DNA of 64,000 nucleotides from Pseudomonas sp. Bout1 (GTDB lineage Bacteria; Pseudomonadota; Gammaproteobacteria; Pseudomonadales; Pseudomonadaceae): NCBI RefSeq assembly GCF_034314165.1, contig NZ_JAVIWK010000001.1, positions 5,533,001 to 5,597,000 of the forward strand, read 5' to 3'. Shown piece by piece: positions 59,944 to 64,000 of this stretch (position 1 is its first letter; each line of letters starts with the position of its first letter). The notes under the pieces were generated by a model. It saw only the letters and a program-made list of their open reading frames with translations, ran no database searches and was not told where the DNA came from. The position numbers and the translations under genes were made by a program.

Positions 59944-60408
59944 ATGCGCAAGACCCTTATCGCTTTGATGTTCGCTGCTGCCCTGCCAACCGTTGCCATG
60001 GCGGCGGCGCCTGAAGGCCCAGGCCCGATGGGCGGCCCCGAAGGCCATATGATGGGCGGCCCAGGCCACGGCGGTGAACACGGCATGCGGGGCAAAGGTG
60101 GCCCTTTCAGCCAACTGGACCTGACCCACGAACAGCGTCAGCAGATCGGCAAGTTGATGGGCCAGCAGTGGCACGCTCGCAAAGATCTGGTCAAGAAGTA
60201 CCTGGATAAACTCCCGGCCGCTGACCAGAAAGCCATGCAAGACGAAATGGCCGCTGGCAAACAGAAAACCCAGGCCGACATCCGTGCCGTACTGAAACCC
60301 GATCAACAGAAGAAATTCGACGAGATCGTGAAGAAACAAGCCGAGCGCCGTGCCGAGTGGAAGGAATTCCAGGCCTGGAAAGCCCAGCAGCCGCAAAAAG
60401 CGCAATAA
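59944..60408 (+). CDS. Spy/CpxP-family periplasmic chaperone
   Basis: This 154-residue protein has a signal peptide (MRKTLIALMFAAALPTVAMAA), a Gly/Pro/Met/His-rich stretch (GPMGGPEGHMMGGPGHGGEHG), and a helical core with LTHEQRQQIGKLM and LKPDQQKKFDEIV (LTxxQ-like motifs of Spy/CpxP). It likely restrains the Cpx sensor or acts as a periplasmic chaperone; the His/Met run may bind copper. A perfect CpxR box lies upstream. A terminator-like hairpin separates it from the kinase gene. Confidence 0.88.
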   Translation: MRKTLIALMFAAALPTVAMAAAPEGPGPMGGPEGHMMGGPGHGGEHGMRGKGGPFSQLDLTHEQRQQIGKLMGQQWHARKDLVKKYLDKLPAADQKAMQDEMAAGKQKTQADIRAVLKPDQQKKFDEIVKKQAERRAEWKEFQAWKAQQPQKAQ

Positions 60409-60426
60409 TGATCTAGCTTCACTCCC

Positions 60427-60455
60427 AGCCCAGTGGCCACCGCCGCTGGGCTTTT
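60427..60455 (+). terminator. Terminator-like hairpin between the Spy-like gene and the kinase
   Basis: AGCCCAG and CTGGGCT pair around a 12-nt loop and are followed by TTTTCCTG. It lies 18 bp after the stop codon. The T run is short, so read-through into the kinase gene is likely, giving unequal expression. Confidence 0.65.
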
Positions 60456-60473
60456 CCTGTTTGAGGATTTCTT

Positions 60474-61817
60474 GTGCGTTCATTGTTCTGGCGCGTCCTT
60501 GCCAGCTTCTGGCTGGCCATCGCCCTGGTTGCCGGGTTGTCGATCCTGCTTGGGCATATGCTCAACCAGGACGCCTGGATTCTCAGCCGCCACCCCGGGC
60601 TCAATAACCTCGCGCAAGAATGGACGCAGCTCTATGAGGCGCAAGGCGAGGACGCCGCCCAGGAATTACTGCAGCAGCGCAAGCGCCAGTACCACATCGA
60701 TGTGCAAGTATTGAACGAAAGCGGCGAGCCGGTGGTGCGCGGCACCTTCCCACGTCGCGCCGCCGCCCTCGAAGCCCGGCAAAACGACAGCCAGGACCGT
60801 CACCTGCCCTGGCGGCGCTTGACCGCCGAGTACACCAGCGAGAAAACCGGCGACACTTACCTGCTGATCTACCGCATTCCGCACCCGGAGCTGGACGCCT
60901 GGCACCGCAGCAGCCTGCTCTGGCCGTTGAGTGCCCTGGCGATCGCGCTGGTGGTGCTGACCTTGTTCAGCCTGCTCGTGACGCTGTCCATCACCCGCCC
61001 ACTCAGCCGCCTGCGCGGCGCCGTGCATGACCTGGGCCAGACCACCTATCAGCAAAACAGCCTGGCGCGGCTGGCCAACCGTCGCGATGAGTTCGGCGTA
61101 CTCGCCACCGACTTCAACCGCATGGGCGCCCGCCTGCAAAGCCTGATCGGCAGCCAGCGCCAGTTGCTGCGGGACGTGTCCCACGAACTGCGCTCGCCTC
61201 TGGCTCGCCTGCGAATCGCCCTGGCCCTGGCCGAACGTGCCACGCCCGAAGCACGGGAAAAACTCTGGCCGCGCCTGACCCGCGAATGCGATCGCCTCGA
61301 AGCGCTGATCAGTGAAATCCTGGTACTGGCCCGGGTAGACGCCGACAACGCCAGCGCCGAAGACATCGACCTCAACCCTCTGCTCAAGGCCCTGCAAAAA
61401 GACGCCCTGCTCGGCGCGCCCGACCAACCCGTGCAGCTTGATGCCGAGGCAGGGCTGCAGCTCAAGGGCTGGCCGACCATGATCGAACGCGCCGTGGACA
61501 ACCTGCTGCGCAACGCCCAGCGCTTCAACCCGCCCGGCCGGCCAATTGAAATGGACGCCAAGCGCCAGGGTGAGCGCATCGTGATCAGCGTGCGCGACCA
61601 TGGCCCCGGTGTGGATGACGAACACCTGAGCCAACTCGGCGAACCGTTTTACCGGGCCCCGGGGCAAACCGCCCAAGGACACGGCCTGGGCCTGGCCATC
61701 GCCCGGCGCGCCGCAGAACGCCATGGCGGGAACCTGATCCTGGCCAACCACCCTGACGGCGGTTTTATTGCCAGCGTGGATTTGCCGCTGGAGCCCGGGG
61801 TTGTCATTCAACCCTGA
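60474..61817 (+). CDS. cpxS: Sensor histidine kinase of the Cpx system
   Basis: This 447-residue kinase has two membrane helices (~5-27 and ~148-173) flanking a periplasmic sensor of about 120 residues. A HAMP linker follows (TRPLSRLRGAVHDLGQ), then the phospho-His in LLRDVSHELRSPLARLR (~232), an N-box (RAVDNLLRNAQRFN), DHGPGVDDEHL and GHGLGLAIARRAAERHGG. It starts with GTG 60474. Its order with CpxR and the Spy-like gene matches PA3206 (CpxS; CpxA in enterics). Confidence 0.85.
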   Translation: MRSLFWRVLASFWLAIALVAGLSILLGHMLNQDAWILSRHPGLNNLAQEWTQLYEAQGEDAAQELLQQRKRQYHIDVQVLNESGEPVVRGTFPRRAAALEARQNDSQDRHLPWRRLTAEYTSEKTGDTYLLIYRIPHPELDAWHRSSLLWPLSALAIALVVLTLFSLLVTLSITRPLSRLRGAVHDLGQTTYQQNSLARLANRRDEFGVLATDFNRMGARLQSLIGSQRQLLRDVSHELRSPLARLRIALALAERATPEAREKLWPRLTRECDRLEALISEILVLARVDADNASAEDIDLNPLLKALQKDALLGAPDQPVQLDAEAGLQLKGWPTMIERAVDNLLRNAQRFNPPGRPIEMDAKRQGERIVISVRDHGPGVDDEHLSQLGEPFYRAPGQTAQGHGLGLAIARRAAERHGGNLILANHPDGGFIASVDLPLEPGVVIQP

Positions 61818-61857
61818 TGATCTTCTATGATGGTCCTTCTCATAAGGAGGGCCTTTG

Positions 61858-63207
61858 ATGACTGATCTGCTCACCCCCGTCCAGGAAGCACTCGACTTAC
61901 CCATCACCCCGCTGGCCTTCACCGAGGCCGGCGCCCTGCCCTCGACCTTTGCCGTCACCGACCTGGCCAGCGCCAGCGTCGGTGCGGCGGGCCAGGCGAT
62001 TGCCCGGTTACTGTTGCAGCAAACCGGGCGCCTGCCCTCGGTGACGGTGGACCGGCGCCTCGCCTCATTCTGGTTCTCCTCGTCCCTGCGTCCCGATGGC
62101 TGGACCACACCGCCGCTATGGGACCCGATTGCCGGCGACTACGCCTGCGCCGACGGCTGGATTCGCCTGCACACCAATGCGCCGCACCATCGCGCGGCTG
62201 CCGAGCGCGTACTCGGCCAGGTCGCGGACCGTGACGCGATGGCCGCAAAGGTTGCCCAATGGAACGCTGCCGAGTTGGAACAGGCGATTGTCGAGGCGAA
62301 CGGCTGCGCAGCGCAGATGCGCTCGTGGCAAGACTGGCAAACTCATCCTCAAGGTTTGGCGGTCAACCAGGAACCACTGGTGCGTCGCCAGACTTTTGCA
62401 GCCTTCAGCGACAAACCCTGGCTGGGCTCGGTGGCAAGGCCGTTGGCCGGCATCAAGGTGCTGGACCTGACCCGCGTGCTGGCCGGCCCCACTGCCAGTC
62501 GGTTTCTGGCGGGGCTCGGCGCCGATGTACTGCGCATCGACGCCCCCGACTGGAACGAACCCGGCGTGGTGCCCGAAATGACCCTGGGCAAACGCTGCGC
62601 CCGCCTGGACCTGAAAAACGCCGACGACCGGCAGGTCTTCGAAAGCCTGCTCAAAGACACCGACATTCTGTTGCACGGCTACCGCGCCGATGCCCTGGAG
62701 CAGTTAGGTTACGGTGAGGGCGCGTTACAGACCATCGCCCCCGGCCTGATCGACGCCAGCCTCAATGCCTATGGCTGGAGCGGCCCATGGCGCAATCGCC
62801 GCGGGTTCGACAGCCTGGTGCAGATGAGCACCGGGATTGCCGAGGCCGGCAGGCAATGGAAAAAGGCAGAAAAACCGGTACCGCTGCCGTTGCAGGCGCT
62901 GGACCACGCCACTGGGTACTTGATGGCGGCCAGTGCGATCCAGGCCTTGAGTGAGCGATTGAAGACCGGGCGCGGTGGTTCGGCGCTGCTGTCATTGGCG
63001 CGCACCGCGAAGCTCCTGGTGGATGCGGGACAAGTGCCAGAACAACCGCCATTGCGCGCCGAAGCGCCGGAAGATCAGGGCTTGGTGGTGGAGCAAACCG
63101 CCTGGGGCCCGGCCCATCGGTTGCTGCCCCCGGTGACCATCAGCGGGACACCGTTACAATGGGATTTGCCGGCCGGGGAATTGGGCTCACATCGCGCGAA
63201 GTGGTGA
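61858..63207 (+). CDS. CaiB/BaiF family (type III) CoA-transferase
   Basis: This 449-residue protein has the family block LAGIKVLDLTRVLAGPTASRFLAGLGADVLRIDAP (~196-230) and the likely catalytic Asp in RGFDSLVQMSTGIAEA (~315). The first ~190 residues form an extra N-terminal part often seen in pseudomonad members. Such enzymes move CoA between organic acids. The donor and acceptor are unknown. AAGGAGG sets the ATG at 61858. It stands alone on the plus strand. Confidence 0.85.
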   Translation: MTDLLTPVQEALDLPITPLAFTEAGALPSTFAVTDLASASVGAAGQAIARLLLQQTGRLPSVTVDRRLASFWFSSSLRPDGWTTPPLWDPIAGDYACADGWIRLHTNAPHHRAAAERVLGQVADRDAMAAKVAQWNAAELEQAIVEANGCAAQMRSWQDWQTHPQGLAVNQEPLVRRQTFAAFSDKPWLGSVARPLAGIKVLDLTRVLAGPTASRFLAGLGADVLRIDAPDWNEPGVVPEMTLGKRCARLDLKNADDRQVFESLLKDTDILLHGYRADALEQLGYGEGALQTIAPGLIDASLNAYGWSGPWRNRRGFDSLVQMSTGIAEAGRQWKKAEKPVPLPLQALDHATGYLMAASAIQALSERLKTGRGGSALLSLARTAKLLVDAGQVPEQPPLRAEAPEDQGLVVEQTAWGPAHRLLPPVTISGTPLQWDLPAGELGSHRAKW

Positions 63208-63244
63208 CTGGGTAACTTCTGATAGTGAAACGGCTTTTGGCTTT

Positions 63245-63378
63245 TGTGGTGAGCGGGCTTGCCCCGCGCTGGGCCGCAAGGCGGCCCCAATAAGGCAGTA
63301 ATTTTCCTTCAGACAGTCCGAAGTGACAGGTTTAAGGGCTGCTTCGCAGCCCAGCGCGGGGCAAGCCCGCTCACCACA
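63245..63378. repeat. REP doublet between the CoA-transferase and arcD-like gene
   Basis: TGTGGTGAGCGGGCTTGCCC with GGGCCGCAAGGCGGCCC on the left faces GGGCTGCTTCGCAGCCC and GGGGCAAGCCCGCTCACCACA on the right. It lies between convergent genes, 7 bp before the stop codon of the antiporter, and is of the same class as 19778-19911. Confidence 0.9.
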
Positions 63379-63385
63379 GGAATCT

Positions 63386-64000
63386 TCACAACGACAGTAC
63401 CCCGCTGTACAACCCATACGCCGCCAGGCTCGCCCCGGCGATCACGCAAGCGAAAATGCCTTTTTCCATGTGGGTAAACAAAGGCTGGCCCTGCTCACGT
63501 TTGGCCAGGGCAAACAGAATCACCCCCGGCGCATACAGCAGCGCCGACAACAGCAAGTACTTCAAACCACCGGCGTACAACAGCCACACCGCGTAGGCCA
63601 AAGCGATCAGGCTCACCAGCAAGTCCTTCATGCGTTCGCCATGGGCGCCTTCGTAGGTTTCACCGCGCCCGCTCAACAGCACCGCGTAAGCCGCAGACCA
63701 CAGGTAGGGCACCAGAATCATCGACGACGCCAGGTAGATCAGGCTGGTGTAGGTGCTTTCTGAAAACAGCGTGATCACCAGGAACAGTTGGATCATCACA
63801 TTGGTCAGCCACAGCGCATTGACCGGCACCTGGTTGAGGTTTTCCTTTTTAAGGAACGCCGGCATGGTCTTGTCATGGGCGGTGGCGTAGAGGATTTCGG
63901 CGCAGAGCAAGGCCCATGACAGCAGCGCGCCCAACAGCGACACCGCCAGGCCGATGCTGATCAACAACGCGCCCCATGGGCCAACGATATGTTCCAGCAC
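63386..64000 (-). CDS. arcD: Arginine:ornithine-type antiporter ArcD (APC), partial
   Basis: Only the C-terminal 204 residues are in the window; the gene runs off the right edge. The segment has five to six transmembrane helices, with GALLSWALLCAEILYATAHDKTMPAFLKKENLNQVPVNALWLTN typical of ArcD/YjdE basic amino-acid antiporters. In Pseudomonas arcD precedes arcABC of the arginine deiminase pathway. The downstream side here has no arcA, so it may be a paralogue. Confidence 0.75.
   Translation of the reverse strand: MLEHIVGPWGALLISIGLAVSLLGALLSWALLCAEILYATAHDKTMPAFLKKENLNQVPVNALWLTNVMIQLFLVITLFSESTYTSLIYLASSMILVPYLWSAAYAVLLSGRGETYEGAHGERMKDLLVSLIALAYAVWLLYAGGLKYLLLSALLYAPGVILFALAKREQGQPLFTHMEKGIFACVIAGASLAAYGLYSGVLSL

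Overview
The window is a stretch of chromosome from a fluorescent Pseudomonas of the P. fluorescens group. The basis is the high GC content, gene order shared with P. aeruginosa and P. putida (fadD1-fadD2-hydrolase-phaJ; zwf-pgl-eda/hexR; gtsABCD-oprB; argP/ACT/argO-sodB-bifA; the rluB-scpB-scpA-yciO-PHP/yciB-yciI block; the Cpx cluster), and many REP doublets (REPINs) of the kind typical of this group. About 70 protein genes are supported. I saw no rRNA, tRNA, CRISPR array, prophage or intact insertion sequence.

Layout. 1-2700: the end of a FecI/FecR-type surface-signalling pair, then a desaturase + PhnD-like pair. 2785-7070: small accessory genes (acetyltransferase, exported methyltransferase-like protein, second peptide deformylase, YihY, CsbD). 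7254-12744: fatty-acid activation block with two FadD ligases, a lipase-like hydrolase and an (R)-enoyl-CoA hydratase. 12800-14897: DUF2383, DUF3820 and a class V aminotransferase. 14915-15683: a large composite inverted repeat. 15819-28056: glucose metabolism, with the Entner-Doudoroff genes zwf-pgl-eda opposite their regulator hexR, then mutarotase, OprB porin, the GtsABCD transporter and a mannose-isomerase-type AGE enzyme. Two near-identical 18-bp palindromes sit upstream of the isomerase and of gtsA. 28285-37107: membrane coiled-coil protein, epimerase, ArgP with an ACT protein and ArgO-like exporter, sodB, a small protein, the c-di-GMP phosphodiesterase bifA, and an imelysin behind a Fur-like box. 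37164-41297: a 1377-residue DUF6543 (dermonecrotic-toxin-like) protein. 41474-48737: potassium transporter TrkH, an AraC regulator, small proteins, two MFS transporters and ArfB. 48819-49262: a second, truncated copy of the composite repeat. 49273-52280: an aromatic amino-acid permease, then a 45-residue acidic peptide followed by an M29-peptidase-like protein. 52490-58475: rluB/scpBA/yciO/PHP and yciB/yciI. 58582-61817: CpxR, a Spy/CpxP-like protein behind a perfect CpxR box, and the sensor kinase. 61858-64000: a CoA transferase and the end of an ArcD-type antiporter.

How the genes work together. Glucose enters through OprB and Gts, is presented as the right anomer by the mutarotase, and is processed by Zwf, Pgl and Eda under HexR. 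The FadD pair, hydrolase and PhaJ connect acylglycerol or fatty-acid breakdown to hydroxyacyl-CoA. ArgP probably controls the adjacent basic amino-acid exporter. Cpx controls its own chaperone gene.

The most promising undescribed item is the two-gene unit 51106-52280. A Lys/Arg-free acidic peptide with an uncharged, aromatic C-terminus is separated by a strong hairpin from an enzyme that keeps the M29 metal ligands. This looks like a minimal peptide-maturation (RiPP-like) locus, but that role is inference. Other leads are the twin TGTCACCA palindromes, the expanded 18-bp REP array at 4356-4613, and the paired GTTGTAyGAyGACA boxes before the MFS gene at 45028-46329.
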